Below, one piece after another: positions 31,896-44,199 of a DNA stretch of 64,000 bases. The position numbers were made by a program, and so were the translations under genes. How positions within the stretch are numbered: position 1 is the first letter of the stretch; each line of letters starts with the position of its first letter. Below the pieces are notes generated by a model. It did no database searches and was not told the DNA's origin. It saw only the letters and a program-made list of their open reading frames with translations. This DNA is from Escarpia spicata (lineage: Eukaryota; Annelida; Polychaeta; Sabellida; Siboglinidae), in contig OZ023216.1 in assembly GCA_963995525.1 (NCBI GenBank), positions 38,151,526 to 38,215,525 on the forward strand, read 5' to 3'.

Positions 31896-32897
31896 GTCAT
31901 TATGTTGCAAAGTAGGAATACCCGGTACATCATAACATTTATGCTTTCTTATGCTCATCATGTTTGGATTGTGTTCTACAGCATATTCTTCAACATTTGT
32001 TGAAACATGTTTGTGTTAAGTGAACTATACTGGGAGTAGTGTATAAAAAGGTGTTGACAAAGTTGCTTTTACAATAATTTAGAAAATTCATAAAATATAA
32101 ATATTCCACAACATTCAAAATGTTTTAGGGATCTTCTTGATCTAAATACGCCAATGATGTCTGAAAACAGTGTTTTAAAATATGCGTTACTTTTAAAGGT
32201 TTGTAATTTTATAACTTGATGTCCATCATACAATGACCATTTTATGTGTTATCGAAACGGGAGTTTAACAGAAACAAATTCAACATCTTTTACTCTAATT
32301 GATGGGCAGAACAAATAATTATTGCACTCCCAATACAAAAAATAAAACATGTTTTTACACTGATGCAATATATATTAATATTTTGTCGACAATAATGTTA
32401 TGCTCTTTATAGATCTACATTTTTCAAACTAAAATTAAACCTTATGTAGAGAGGAAAGTACATAACCACCTATCCTATCTTAATACCGTAAGTTACGTTA
32501 ATGATGTATAATGTATTTATACTGTTTATGGAAATAGCAGCTGGATTTATGGTGCAAATAAAATGGTTTAATTATTGAATGTTTCTCAGCTTCAGTAAGT
32601 TTCTGTTATCTAAACGTTTCATTAAAACTTCACTTCAAAATGTATAGCCAGATGTACCTAGTGAAAAGGAACATGATAGTACCATAGTTTTTATATTCCA
32701 ACAAAAACAATGCCAATCATTCGATATGACATCGGGCCCGGCGTCGCCATCGGCGGCTTCGTGCATGGATAGGTGGTGTTTTTTTTCTTTTAAATCAATC
32801 CGTCTGTCATGATCTGTTCATTCTCCGTTTATTCCATATATTTTCTTTCTTTTCGTTGCTGAATATGTAATATATACAGCAGCTGGTCCACGTTTCG

Positions 32898-34112
32898 TTT
32901 AGCAAAGATAGACTGGAAAAACACATTGGAGAATATATTAGCAACAGAATGCTGGAATATCTTAAAGAGTGAAATAGAGTGCACCGTCGATAAATGTGTC
33001 AAAAAACCAATGAAACGGTCCAGAAAGAAATACTTATCGAAAGAAGCAATTAGAAAAATTAAGTACAAACAAACGATGTGGAAGTCATACAGACGTACTG
33101 GAAATAATGAAGACTACAACATTTATAAAGAAGTACTAAACCAAGCCTCAACTGAAATTATAAATTCGAAGAGAAGCTACAAACAAAAATTAGCTTGTAA
33201 TATAAAACAAGACAGCAAGAGTGTTTATGCATATGTTCGGAGCAAACAGAAAGTTCAAGATAAGGTCGGTCCTCTAGAAGATAGTGCCGGAAATATAATA
33301 TCAGAGGGATTCTTAATGGCAGAAGACCTGAATGAGTATTTTAGCTCAGTGTTTACCAGGGAAGATATTAGTTCACTGCCACGTACCAGCGGTTAAGTTC
33401 AAGGAGGCAGAATCAGACTATTTAGGACAGTTAATTGTAACCCCGGAAATGGTAGCTAAGAATTTTGTTTAATAAATCGCCTTGAGGGGATGGGATTCCG
33501 CCCACAGTACTATTGAAAATTTAAAACAAATTATCATAACACTTGCAAAAGTTTTCAACTTGTCATTAGAAGAGGGAGTGGTTCCTTTAGAATTGGAAAG
33601 AAGCAAACATTATACCGTTACTTAAGAAAGGTTCCAGAAACGAGTCAGAGAACTACCGACCAGTGAGTTTACCGTCGGTGATTTGCAAATTATTAGAAAG
33701 ACTAATTAAAGATCACATGGTGGATTTTCTTTTTAAACATAACTTGTTAAACCCATCTCAACATGGGTTTCTAAAAGCGACATGGGAACGAAGATGCACA
33801 ATATACAATGGGGGGTACTGTACTATTATAAAAGAAAAGGGCTTACGGTTAACCATTAGTGCTGATATGAAGGTTTCAGAACAGTGCGGTATTGCCTCTT
33901 CAAAGGGAAATCAAATCCTTGGATTAATTAGGCGAAACATAACGTATAAAGAAAAAGAGCTAATAGTACCGCTGTACAAAACAATAGTTAGGCCTGATTT
34001 AGAATATTGTATTCAAGCGTGGAGGCCATATCGATAAGAAAAAAGGCTTCCTTGTCCACCTGCCATCTAGAGTTAATTGTCTGGATGGCAGTCTTATTAA
34101 ATCTTGTTTCAT
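32898..34112 (+). mobile_element. Internally deleted CR1 LINE copy
   Basis: It matches the intact element from about 21170 onward at high similarity. It then jumps at 33779/33780 (equivalent to joining 22070 to 22562, removing the catalytic LDF and FADD blocks) and again near 34034 (removing about 400 bp before the 3' UTR). It ends in the same CTAGAGTTAATT...AAATCTTGTT 3' sequence. Stops and small indels are present. This is a 5'-truncated, non-autonomous relic. Confidence 0.85.
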
Positions 34113-35099
34113 TTTGATAATTTTATCGGTCACGACTCATTCGCATGGTGGTGGCTAATCCATATACACACATGTTGATGACGTATTTTTTGCATCTATT
34201 AACTCGGCGTAGCTAATCGAAGTCTGACGGACAGTCCCGAATATTCATGAGCATGCCTTTTACGGATCGTGAAGGTGGGCCCAAAGTAGAAGTAATTTTT
34301 TGATATATTGTCAGAGTCATTAGTGGTTAATAAAACAAAATTCTAATGAAATAAAGGCATATAATTACATGAAATAATCATATTAACATGACTACCTAAT
34401 AATTGCGTACATTACAAAGAGATTAACATTCTCAAAGAATCCCTTTAAACTCTGCTGCATTATAAATAGCCAGTCATTTTTTGTTATTGTGTGACAGGGA
34501 TTATTTGATTATCTAAATTGATTATGTACGGTTGTTATTGTGTTGCAAATACTGCACAAATATGTGTTGTTAAAAAAGTTAACCACACAGTAAAACAGTA
34601 TTATTAAGATGAAGATATCATAGCATTGTGATATTTTTAATATTTGACAGAATGTATTATTTTTCAAAGTTAGGCTTGGAATAAAATATTACTTTTCTGA
34701 ACAGAAATGGGCTTCTGTTTCACTTTTAAACTGAAAATGCGTCATTTGACATGGACAATGCGTCATTTAAGATAGAATTTGTGTTGGGTTTTTTAAACGG
34801 AAAATACGTCGTTTGAAACGGAATTTGCCTTTTTTTGAAATGGAATTGAAACAGAATTTACCTTTTTGGAAACGGAAAATCAGTGTCCCTATAAATACTC
34901 ATTGTTGCTACTGTGTTTTAAGAAGTATATCTTTGTTGTACTTATATTGTTATTACTACTTACATTTCTGATCAAACATGAGATGTGCATTCAGTCATAA
35001 ATGGTAACATTGCCTTCATAAATGGTAATATGTACTTTTAGTTTATTTTTATATTTTATGGTTGGACACAAGTGTGATTATCAAAATTTACCATGCAGG
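34113..35099. other. AT-rich intergenic DNA
   Basis: No coding signal. A degenerate array built on AAACGGAA and AATGCGTCATTT strings occupies about 34700-34880. Confidence 0.4.
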
Positions 35100-35146
35100 T
35101 ATATATATATATATACTATCGCAATCGGCATGCTATGCAACTATGA

Positions 35147-35180
<34 letters not shown>

Positions 35181-35201
35181 TCATAGTTGCATAGAATGCC
35201 G

Positions 35202-35233
<32 letters not shown>

Positions 35234-35275
35234 ATATACTCATAGTTGTATAGCATGCCGATTGCGCGTTCGATC
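35100..35275. repeat. TA microsatellite with three inverted arms
   Basis: CGCAATCGGCATGCTATGCA plus ACTATGAGTA (about 35118-35147) leads into TA repeats. Its reverse complement, slightly diverged, appears twice: ACTCATAGTTGCATAGAATG at about 35179-35198 and CTCATAGTTGTATAGCATGC plus CGATTGCG at about 35239-35266. TA runs separate the arms, so a long cruciform can form. Confidence 0.85.
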
Positions 35276-35804
35276 GCGCGTCTGATCGCGTGCCAGACCG
35301 CGCTTCGTAGCATGTCGGAAACAATTTGGACTGCCAAAAATGTTATCCTGTGTGTGGCCCTGTCAGCAGCTAATGTGGCGTAAACACTCGATAAATAGGC
35401 AACCAATAAACTACAATTTTGCCGTAAAATAAACTCGTTTTGATAATCAAATGCAAATTAATTATCCTGTAGGCAATCACACTTCAACATCACCCGGAAA
35501 CAAACCAATTGTGATAATGCGTGTGCACGCACCGTGACAATAATGATTGCGCACATCAAATTATCACATCCTTTTGTTTACGTGTAATAACACATAAATA
35601 TAATCCAAGTCACGCAACGGTCGTACTTAATAGCGGGGAACCTTGAGTGTCCTTATGTAACATCACCAGTCGTGTTCATCGAAATGGACCTCCGGTGCAA
35701 TGCCACAAATCGGTCACTAGTAGGTCAACAAGCCACACCAGACTACCTGCTGTATTTTCAGTGTTCTACTTGATGCCAGTGTGTCAACTGGTTGACCGCG
35801 CAAG

Positions 35805-38800
35805 ATGAGTCGCCTACTTGTTTTTCTAGTAGTGGCTCTTAGTAGCCAAGTTGACGTCGTTGATATGGTACAAACAAATGAAACCGAGCATGAAGTTGCA
35901 AGTGAACCTATCTTTGAAACAGAGCCAGAAGTAGCAAGTGAACCTGTCTTTGAAACAAAGCCTGAAGTTGCAAGTGAACCCGTTGTTGAAACAGAGGCAG
36001 AAGTAGCAAGTGAACCTGTCGTTGACACAGAGCAAGAAGTAGCAAGTGAACCTGCAGATGGAATCGAGCCTGGAGTAGAAAGTGAACATGTCGTTGAAGC
36101 AATACCTGAAGTTGCAAATGAACATGTAGTTGAAATCGACCCTGACGTTCCAAGTGAACCTATAGTTGAAACCGAGCCTGAAGTTGCAAGTGAACCTGCA
36201 GTTGAAACTGAATCTGAAGTTGCAAGTGGAGTTGTCGTTGAAACAGAGCCTGAAGTTGTAAGTGAACCTGTCGTTGAAACAGAGCCCGAAGTAACAAGTG
36301 AACCTGCAGTAGAAACTGAGCCTGACGTTGCAAGTGAACCAGCAGTTGAAACCTGGCCTGAAGTTGCAAGTGAACCTGCATTTCAAATCGAACCTGAAGC
36401 TGCAAGTGAACCTGCAGTTGAAACCGGGCCTGGAATAGCAAGTGAACCTGCTGTTGAAACCGAGCCAGAAGTTGCAAGTGAACCTGCAGTTGAAGCAGAG
36501 CCTGAAGTTGCAAGTGAACCTGCAGTTGAAACAGAGCCTGACGTTGCAAGTGAACCTGCAGTTGAAACCGGGCCTGAAGTTGCAAGTGAATCTGCATTTG
36601 AAATCGAGCCTGGAGTTGCAAGTGAACCTGTCATTGAAACAGAGCCAAAAGTTGCAAGTGACCCTGCAATTGAAACCGAGCCTGAAGTTGCACGTGAACC
36701 TGCAGTTGAAAGCGAGCCTGAAGTTGCAAGGAAACCTGCAGTTGAAACTGAGCCTGAAGTTGCAAATGAACCTGCTGTTGAAACCGGGCCAGAAGTTGCA
36801 AGTGAACCTGCAGTTGAAACAGAGCTTGAAGTTGCAAGTGAACCTGCAGTTGAAACCGAGCCTGAAGTTGCAAGTGAACCTGCAGTTGAAACCGAGCCTG
36901 AAGTTGCAAGTGAACCTGCAGTTGAAAGCGAGCCTGAAGTTGCAAGTGAACCTGCAGTTGAAAGAGAGCCTGAAGTTGCAAATGAACCTGTCATTAAAAT
37001 CGAGCCAGAAGTCGCAAATCAACCTGCTATTGAAACCCAGCCTGAAGTAGCAAGTGAACCTGCAATGATATTGGTGAATGACAATATACTCAAAACATTC
37101 GTGCTTGCTGAACTTCCTGTAACGAGCGAGCCAATCGATCATAGCGTTGTCGCGGAAACAGAAGCCGGAAGTGTTTCTCAGTCCGAAAGTGAAGGCACCG
37201 CTGTTACCGAAGACAGACGTGTCAGTGAAGCTGAAAGTGAAAGTGTTCCCGAAAATGAAGCTGTTTCTGAGCCTGAAAATGAAGCAAAAGCTGAAAATGT
37301 CGGAGAGAGCGAGGAGGTTGAGCCGGAACCGGAAATCAGACCAAGTCCTTGGGAAATCGTTATGCCGCCATTTAGTTTGATGGTCATGATTACAGCAGGT
37401 GAGTAGCGGTTTAATTTGATTAAAACAACTAAAACAATTATACAATGGGGCTTTGTATCATTTGTGTTTTATTGTTCAATATCAACACCTGACAACAGTG
37501 TGCGAATAAACGTGTTTCAACAATGTACCGTCTGAGCAATAAAGACAAGTAAGTGTTCTCTATTTCGAAGTGTTTTGAGTGGATTTAGTGTATATAATAA
37601 TTCAAAACGCCAGCATTGATTCATTCCATTTCCCAAATGTCGATTGACTTGAGTAGTGTGAGCAATGCTAATTTACATTGGGATTGCATATATAGCATCG
37701 GTCTCTCAATCGAATACACTCAGCTGTGTCGCTGGAGGAGATATATGAACCACGATTTTTCGTGCAGTAATTACAATGTGGTTTAATTCTTCCCACGCGC
37801 GTCGCGACGGTGTTCGAACGAACGTCCCTGCCAGAGGGGTAAGCATATAAACGCTTTGATCAGTCCCAAAGAGTGGACACCACGATATATAAGAATTTCA
37901 GTTCCTTTTCTATACAAGTAAAAGTCGGTTTTCTATGTTCTCGCACCTGTAGGACTGATGAGTCTGACTTACGCCCGGAGACGAAGGGAGATGAAGACGA
38001 GTCCTTTCTGGCTCGTCGTGCGGATAAAGTCGATGTTCCGGAAGAAGCCACGCGAGAACAAGGTCGCTCCGGCGGGATTCCAGATGATCAAGTCAGTGGT
38101 GGTGAGTGAACAGGAGGAGCCGTTTTTGTCGGAATTCGACAAGGAAGCGATGGACAGTCTCACGGCGTACAACGGCCGTACCCGGCTCGTGATAAAGGTC
38201 GCCATGCCAGCCTTGCTCTCCCTGGCACTGTGTCCGGCGACGCTCTACCTCTACCAGCCGTTCGTGTCCACCTTCTGGCCAGCGAAACTGTTCGACGTCC
38301 CGCCAGACGTCAACGAGGCAATCGCCTGCTTCCTCGCCCCAGCTGGTCTCGTGTACGCGACATCGTTCGCCTTTGCCTTCGAACAGGCTCTCGGCAAACA
38401 ACGCGAGATCATGGCGAAGATTGGCCACGAGCTGGGACTGCTCGATCAGATAGTGACGATGACGTCAAAGTTGACTCTGCCCTCCAACAAAGAACGAATG
38501 AAAATCTACAGGTTTGCGAAGCTCCTCTTGTTGTACTTGTATTGTAGTTACTGTTGTTGTTATTGTTGAATCGCTGTTTTATTGTTGTAATTATTGTTAT
38601 TACTGAAGTCGATTGTGCTGCCGGCGTGTTTTTTAAATCTGTCTTTGTTAATGCTGTTATTGGCGCTACTGCGGCTGACGTTATCACAGCGGCAGTTTGT
38701 CTATGTGCTTGCAATATTGCAGCCGTTGTCGTTCTCAGTGAAACGACAGCTGTTATATGGTTGCCTGTGCGGCTTTAGTGAGTAGTGTTGTAACAAATTA

Positions 38801-40924
38801 TGATGTTACTTATTATTATGTGTGTATTGCCGGTATTTGTTCTTGCTGCTGGTGGTGATGTCGTTGCATTGTTGTTGTTTGATTGACTCATGGCACTGTT
38901 GTTGCTGGTGTTGTTGATGAAGAGTATGTTGTTGTAGTTGATGAAGAGTCTGTTGTTGATGTAGTTGCTTGTTGTTGCCGATGTTGCGTTGTTATTATTT
39001 ATGTTGCTGACGTTGATATTCTTGTGTTTGCATTCGATGCTACTCTTCGTGACGTTGATGATAATGTTGATGATTTGTCTCTCGTTGTTGCTCTTCTTCT
39101 TACAGTGTTTATTTGTTCATTTGGTCAGTTTACAAGCAGTAGATGTTGCCTAACGGCATACGCAACTCCTTCTTGTCAGAATTTTGACTAAGACATATCG
39201 GGTGCTACGATGATTGTCCGTGTCACATGTATTTATTACACCATACGTATATCAATCGCTGGTAATCAAATGTTGTAACGTGGTTTCTGCTCTACAGAGC
39301 CGTGAAGGCCGAGGCGATTTTCATGATTCTTCAGATCGAAGACCGAGAGCCAGAAGATTTCAAAAATCGTCCTACCGAGAACATCAAAGGTAGGTTATAC
39401 GTCTACCGACAAGATACTACGGTGTGTGTGTATATATATATATATATCTAAGTAAGTGCTGCGGAGTGATTATACTTTATTTAGTTTCTATGTGGAACCA
39501 ATTGGGTTTTCTAACGGTACAGTTTGAATGCATTAACATATTTACTAATAACAATCATTTCACTTAGCGTTTTTGCTATGGTTGTTGCTAATTACAACAG
39601 TTTTTACCACAGACTCTATCTGGGTATGGCCACACCACCTACGCTGTGGTAGCGACGTTCCACGCTCTTACATAGCTCTATACCTATGATTCTACTCCGT
39701 TACAGTGAAAATATGGAGCATCATCGATATACTGAGAAGTATCAGAGAAACCGACGATTCGAGCATGTTCAATCTGGATCGTGTGCTCGCGGACTACATC
39801 GTGTCGCATATTCTCGAGCTGAATAGTATTTGCTCTGACCGCATGGGCTTGCTGCATTCTCGTATCCATCCGCTCAAGTAAGTAGTACCGGCTATATATA
39901 TATATATATATATATATTTATACATATATATATATATATATATCGGAAGAGATCCTGTATGGCGTTTGTCCTTTGAATTTGGTCTATGTCAAATAAATTA
40001 AAATATCCCACACAGGAAGTAAGTGTGTAACCTATAGTAGACACACTATCTCTAGAGAAGGATACTCTGAAATAACCCCTCAGCACACTATCCTAGTTGT
40101 ACGTTTCTGAGTAATACTTCAGATATGCATCAATTGTGCTACGTCGCGTGTCAAAACAAAACTACGCTTCAAGGCAGAATAAATACCGGCGTGCCTGTGC
40201 TTCCATATTGATTGTAATACAACCAACCTAAGTTGACGTTGCACAGGTTGATATAAGAGCAAGCACAAACAGCTGGGTTGATTCATATCATTATATGTTA
40301 CAAATATTTGTAATATTCTGTTGATTACCTAGGTTTATTTTGGTATTTAAATAATTAGTTTAATAAGCTAATTTCGAATGGATGCCAACACGTCTACTTG
40401 TCTGCGTGTACCTACTCACACACGCACACACACCTACATACAACCCCAAAATCGCGCGCGCTGACAATTACGCACGCACACACAGATGTTCTAAGAAAAT
40501 TATTAATATTATAATTATTGTTATAATTATTAAAATTATTATAATTAGTATAATTAGTATAATTATTATCATTGTTAGCATTATTATCATTATTATCATT
40601 ATCATTATTCAGTGTCATTAATTGTTTCGACATGCCCGTTGCAGGTGGGCCTTCCTTGAGAGTCTCGGTTTCTTCTCGTTCTTCGGCATCCTGCTCGTGC
40701 AGTGCCAGTCGTACCGCCTCGAGCTCATCATGTGCATCATGACCGTCTTCTCCATCAGTCTCCTCTGCTATGTCGTGTCCGACCTCGACTACCCGTTCAC
40801 CGGATTCTTCAAGGTCGACATCTCCGTGCTACCCGACGTCATCCATCGAGTCCGCCAGATGTACGACCACGCCGAGCGCGACCACAACAAACTGTGCAAC
40901 TACCCCGAGAGGGGGTGGAAGTAG
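35805..40924 (+). CDS. Gene A: acidic-repeat, DUF4239-like multi-pass membrane protein
   Basis: Exons: 35805-37398, 37953-38511, 39298-39389, 39706-39877 and 40645-40924. All have GT-AG borders, and phases 1, 2, 1, 2 join to an uninterrupted 898-residue frame. The start ATG follows GCGCAAG. The N-terminus (MSRLLVFLVVALSSQ) looks like a signal peptide. Residues 30-413 are 32 copies of a 12-residue EVASEPAVETEP-type repeat, followed by a Ser/Glu-rich linker. A membrane segment spans the exon 1/2 junction (PPFSLMVMITAGLMSL). Others are AMPALLSLALCPATLYL, CFLAPAGLVYATSFAFAF, LGFFSFFGILLV, and a last one ending in DLDYPFTGFFKVD. The (D)xPFxGxxxV ending and overall plan resemble Pfam DUF4239, a bestrophin-like family of unknown function. 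Gene B is a downstream tandem paralogue. The family call is by eye; the repeat domain is predicted extracellular. Confidence 0.75.
35892..37064 (+). repeat. 36-bp in-frame coding repeat, 32 copies plus a partial one
   Basis: The unit GAAGTTGCAAGTGAACCTGC plus AGTTGAAACCGAGCCT encodes EVASEPAVETEP. There are 32 full copies with substitutions but no length change, then a partial copy ending near 37064. The most homogeneous block is 36780-36960. No cysteine occurs. The unit lacks stops in nearly every frame on both strands, so a 539-codon antisense frame (37445-35826) is a shadow. Confidence 0.95.
37809..37905 (+). mobile_element. SINE fragment, copy 2 (3' part), in gene A intron 1
   Basis: GGTGTTCGAACGAAC...CTGCCAGAGGGGTAAGCATA...CGCTTTGATCAGTCC...ATATATAAGAA aligns with the last third of the SINE at 2663-2990, with small insertions. 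The tRNA head is missing. Confidence 0.65.
38520..39200. repeat. TTG/GTT triplet-rich DNA in gene A intron 2
   Basis: Imperfect GTT, TTG and GAT triplet runs fill most of this 786-bp intron. Several frames stay open and mimic hydrophobic proteins; none has a domain or splice context. Confidence 0.7.
40490..40612. repeat. ATT/AATT-rich tract upstream of the gene A exon 5 acceptor
   Basis: Imperfect ATT and ATAATT units end about 30 bp before the AG at 40643-40644, so the tract may double as the pyrimidine-poor end of intron 4. Confidence 0.75.
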
Positions 40925-41825
40925 ACGCGGCGTGGCAGGGTCACGCAGAGACGATAATATGTCATGGGTGGATATGATAGAACGAAGTCAGCAAATTAAG
41001 CTACTGCGACATGTGCATTGTTACCGTGCACCTCGAATACACGCACCGAACACCCTCGTTTATCGTCGCTAGCTAACACGTTTTTGTAACATGTATCGTT
41101 GGTGCTGTTTGATAGGTAGTTGCACAAATTCACAAAGACCGAAAACATATCACATGTCGTGTGAGTCGATGGTCTGGTCATTTTTACGTTTCGCAGGGGA
41201 AATGAATAACTCCACCAGCGCCACATATTGAGTGGGATATATATTAACGCATATTGACACTACTGGGGATATAGTGACTGGGCAGGGGTAATGTATTGGC
41301 AAGCAGTTTACGCCAGTTGAATCCGGTGTTTACAGACGCCATTTTAGATGTCTGTATAGGCCCCGCACCATATACTGGTGAGGGTGGGCGGAGGTTTGAA
41401 ACGATACGAAACAACATACGTTTTTGGCAATTTGCCTACTGTTTCACCCATCTTGTATTCGTGCCACTGAAACTATCACTTTATAAGTATTTATCAAATG
41501 AATCATTTAACAAAATAAAATTGAATAGGATTTCCACCCAGAGAAAACCAGATGGCAATGACGCGATGAAGCCAATTGCTTATCGAGAGTTCAAAGTGCA
41601 TTGCATCTATTAGGTAGTTGTTAGTTTTGTTTTATACCATATTCACGCTGCTGGCGCTTACACAGCAAATACTTTGTTCCATCCATTTAACTGTGTGAAA
41701 ATTAATACATTGTCATAGTTAATTTAAACTGGTCTTTCACTTAGGTATTGCATTATTTACGTTATGTACATTGATATTTTCACAACTTTTCAATGTATTG
41801 CGTATTGATATTTGTCCTCCTCTTA
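40925..41825. other. Gene A 3' region
   Basis: The 3' UTR and intergenic DNA follow the TAG stop. The first good AATAAA is at 41514-41519, about 590 bp downstream. No other gene signal is seen. Confidence 0.4.
41514..41519 (+). promoter_or_regulatory. Candidate polyadenylation signal for gene A
   Basis: AATAAA occurs in AT-rich DNA 590 bp after the stop codon. It is the first canonical hexamer after the gene on this strand. Confidence 0.35.
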
Positions 41826-42066
41826 GGGATCTGCTCAGATGTCGATGTCCGATATCAGACGGCATCAGTTACGTCTAACCAAAGCCCCCCCCACCATTGA
41901 AAATCTGCACAAACAAAATTGATATGCTGATATCAAAGTATTAATATTATTGGTCCAAAGTATAAACTATCGACATCCGACCCCAGATGAAACTGCCTCT
42001 GAAACCTCCTCCCTAAACGAAACTAATTTCGTCTGATATCGGACATCGACGTTGTGAGATGACTCC
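41826..42066. mobile_element. PIF/Harbinger-like MITE with TTA target duplication
   Basis: The 241-bp element has roughly 50-bp inverted ends; the best-matched part is GTCGATGTCCGATATCAGAC (about 41841-41860) against its reverse complement at about 42029-42048. TTA flanks both sides (41823-41825, 42067-42069), the three-base duplication typical of PIF/Harbinger. There is no coding capacity. Confidence 0.7.
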
Positions 42067-42069
42067 TTA

Positions 42070-42730
42070 ATTGATTTGTGTGTACAGTTGTTAGATCATG
42101 TTGTCGTTAGTTTAGCTGTTTCTCAAAACTAAGCTTTCTCGGTTCTTGAATACTTTTAGTTGTTCTCATCCGCATGCTTTCTAGCTGGTGTATTTCTGTA
42201 ATTCAGTATGACCTCCGATCTTGTCATGATGGAAGGATGGATGAGTCATAACACGCAGTAGGCAAATGCTACGTATAAGTACATTTAATATTGTATTACG
42301 AGTTGTGGCCCATATTGAACTGGTTTGATTTGTTTGGGAGATGCTCTTTTCGATTCGAGAACATTAAATAATTATGTTAAGTTTGTTACCATTTGTATGT
42401 TTAACTACGCACTTATTTATATTCAACATATCACAAAATTTTGTAAAACTACTTATGTTATTGATGATGAAGTGCGCACGGCCAATTAAATACATTGGTG
42501 TGCAAAATACACATGTTTTCTTCTATTCCGTAACCATGCGGTCCTTGGGGCACCACTGACGGTTTCTTTATGTGGTGAATCTAGATCAGTTGGAGCTTGG
42601 CGGCTTCCATCCCTTTCATGGCTTAACCATCCTCATAATGACCGTGAAGCCGTTGAACTCGACTGGCCGTTGTCGGCATCGTAAAAAACTTCCGCCCTAC
42701 GATGCTATGTTGTCACCACCTCTATAAAAA
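42070..42730. other. Intergenic, nothing recognised
   Basis: AT-rich DNA with short open frames only. Confidence 0.35.
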
Positions 42731-42734
42731 TTAT

Positions 42735-43320
42735 ATATTTAATTTGTTACAGCGCCAGTTCCACAATTGTTCGTGGCGCTTTACAATATATCATGATCAG
42801 TAAAACTAAAATATCAGTACTAAAACAGTCATTTAAACTAAAAAATGTGCAAAACAATACTAATAAAATATTAATAAATAAATAAAGTTAATAATTGGAA
42901 CAAAATAACTGGAATACTATAGTTAAACGTTAACTTAAAATAAACACAGTGCCATAAAACATAACTAATAAATTATAATGCATAAATTAATCACAACAAT
43001 ATAGCAGTATAAAATCAAATAAATAAATTAATAGTTATAAAATAATATTAATATAAATAAATCAACTGCATCATTTAGGAAAGTCACAAACAAACTATTA
43101 GTGTTCGTCTACATTGATATTCTAAATAAATAAAGTTCTAGTTGACATTTAAAATTGCCAAGAGTGCCCGAAGATTTAATGTAATTAGGTAGAATGATCC
43201 AGAGAGTTGCAGCGGCCACAGCGAACGGTACGCGACCACCCAGTTTAATGCTTTGTCAACAAAGCGGTAGTGCAATCGTAATCGTATAATTAAGATGGCA
43301 TGGTTAATTTTATTACTGAA
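42735..43320 (-). mobile_element. L2-like LINE 3' end
   Basis: On the minus strand, GGRVPFAVAAATLW-ILPNYIK and SSGTLGNFKCQLELYLFR then stop (about 43240-43105) match the C-terminal signature of L2/CR1/jockey ORF2 proteins, which end in an AAPxLWNxLP...FKxxLKxYLF pattern. An AT-rich 3' UTR follows. The end, TTGTAAAGCGCCACGAACAA near 42790-42770, is typical of L2-type tails. The element is 5' truncated. Confidence 0.7.
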
Positions 43321-43384
43321 CATTGTTCAGGATAGTTCGTTTTCAAATTAGAAACTTTCATTTTTCATATCCAAGAATCATGTT

Positions 43385-43700
43385 AAATTACCTGGTAGAG
43401 GCTTTCGTTGACGTGTCACGTCGACTTCGTCAGTACCTATGACGCTGAATGACGTCATCGTACACGTGAGGCAGTTCGTAATTGCCCTCGTCTCTGTTGA
43501 TGGGTGTTTTGGTTTTTCTGATCCAGATGACTTCTTTGATATGCCGAATTCTTCTGTTGGGTTCTTTGTCTACAATTTTCACTCCCTCCCAGTCTATGAT
43601 ATGGTTTTCAGTTGTCGTATGGTCTGTAAGGGCGGATTTATTGATGGTAGACATCAATCTTTTTTTCATTTGGCATGGTTAATTGTTTCTAAAAACGTTC
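43385..43700 (-). mobile_element. Penelope-like element fragment (GIY-YIG region)
   Basis: The minus-strand frame reads NKSALTDHTTTENHIIDWEG, then VKIVDKEPNRRIRHIKEVIW and IRKTKTPINRDEG with YELPHVYD. This is the C-terminal part of the GIY-YIG endonuclease domain of Penelope-like retroelements. Only this terminal piece and a short 3' flank (TGACGAAGTCGACGTGACAC) remain. It abuts the LINE 3' end below. Confidence 0.65.
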
Positions 43701-43709
43701 ACTAAAATC

Positions 43710-44190
43710 GATGAGAACCAGTGATGTGCATGGTTTGTTGTCCATGGCTGATTTCATGGCAATGGTAACGTATAGTAAAGCCGTTTCCGCAGAATGGTGT
43801 TTTCGGTACGCCGATTGGTAACAGTCATTCATTCCGTGATCAGTGAGATATATTTAACCCATAGGTGGAAATCACTGTGAGGGTGGAAGTGTCTACTGCA
43901 CGTGACCTACCCACGACCCCTACTGACTGTTTACTTACAGTTTAGGATTGGAGTGGTGACGGCCGGGACGTATCCACACGCTGGTGGGCCCTTCACACGA
44001 CACCTCTGGGGCTCCAGTTTGCTCCGAGATTTCTAGCACATTCGACTGGGGCCGCAGTGAACCCAGTATCCGTAATGTACCATAAGGAGGTTGTGCTAGA
44101 GTCTTGTCTATGGGCTATGTACCAGCAGGGAAGACCTACGCACTCGGCTCCTTTTTCACTCCAAGGAGCTAACACATACATTACAGCACT
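43710..44190. other. Intergenic between PLE fragment and satellite
   Basis: No coding signal is supported. The small open frames at 43993-44251 have no domain and run into satellite DNA. Confidence 0.35.
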
Positions 44191-44199
44191 AGGCGCATC

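Larger units (their letters stand above)
30900..32890. other. AT-rich intergenic DNA with small repeats
   Basis: No coding signal. It contains a TA-flanked miniature element (31122-31305) and a degenerate pair of about 125-bp direct repeats (31632-31895), annotated separately. The remainder (31900-32890) shows nothing recognisable. Confidence 0.4.

Noticed and set aside
35826..37445. 539-codon antisense open frame over gene A exon 1, plus other long frames there
   Set aside because: The 36-bp unit has no stop in most frames, so all are by-products of the sense repeat. The sense frame alone has a signal-like start, a matching splice donor and a membrane core downstream.
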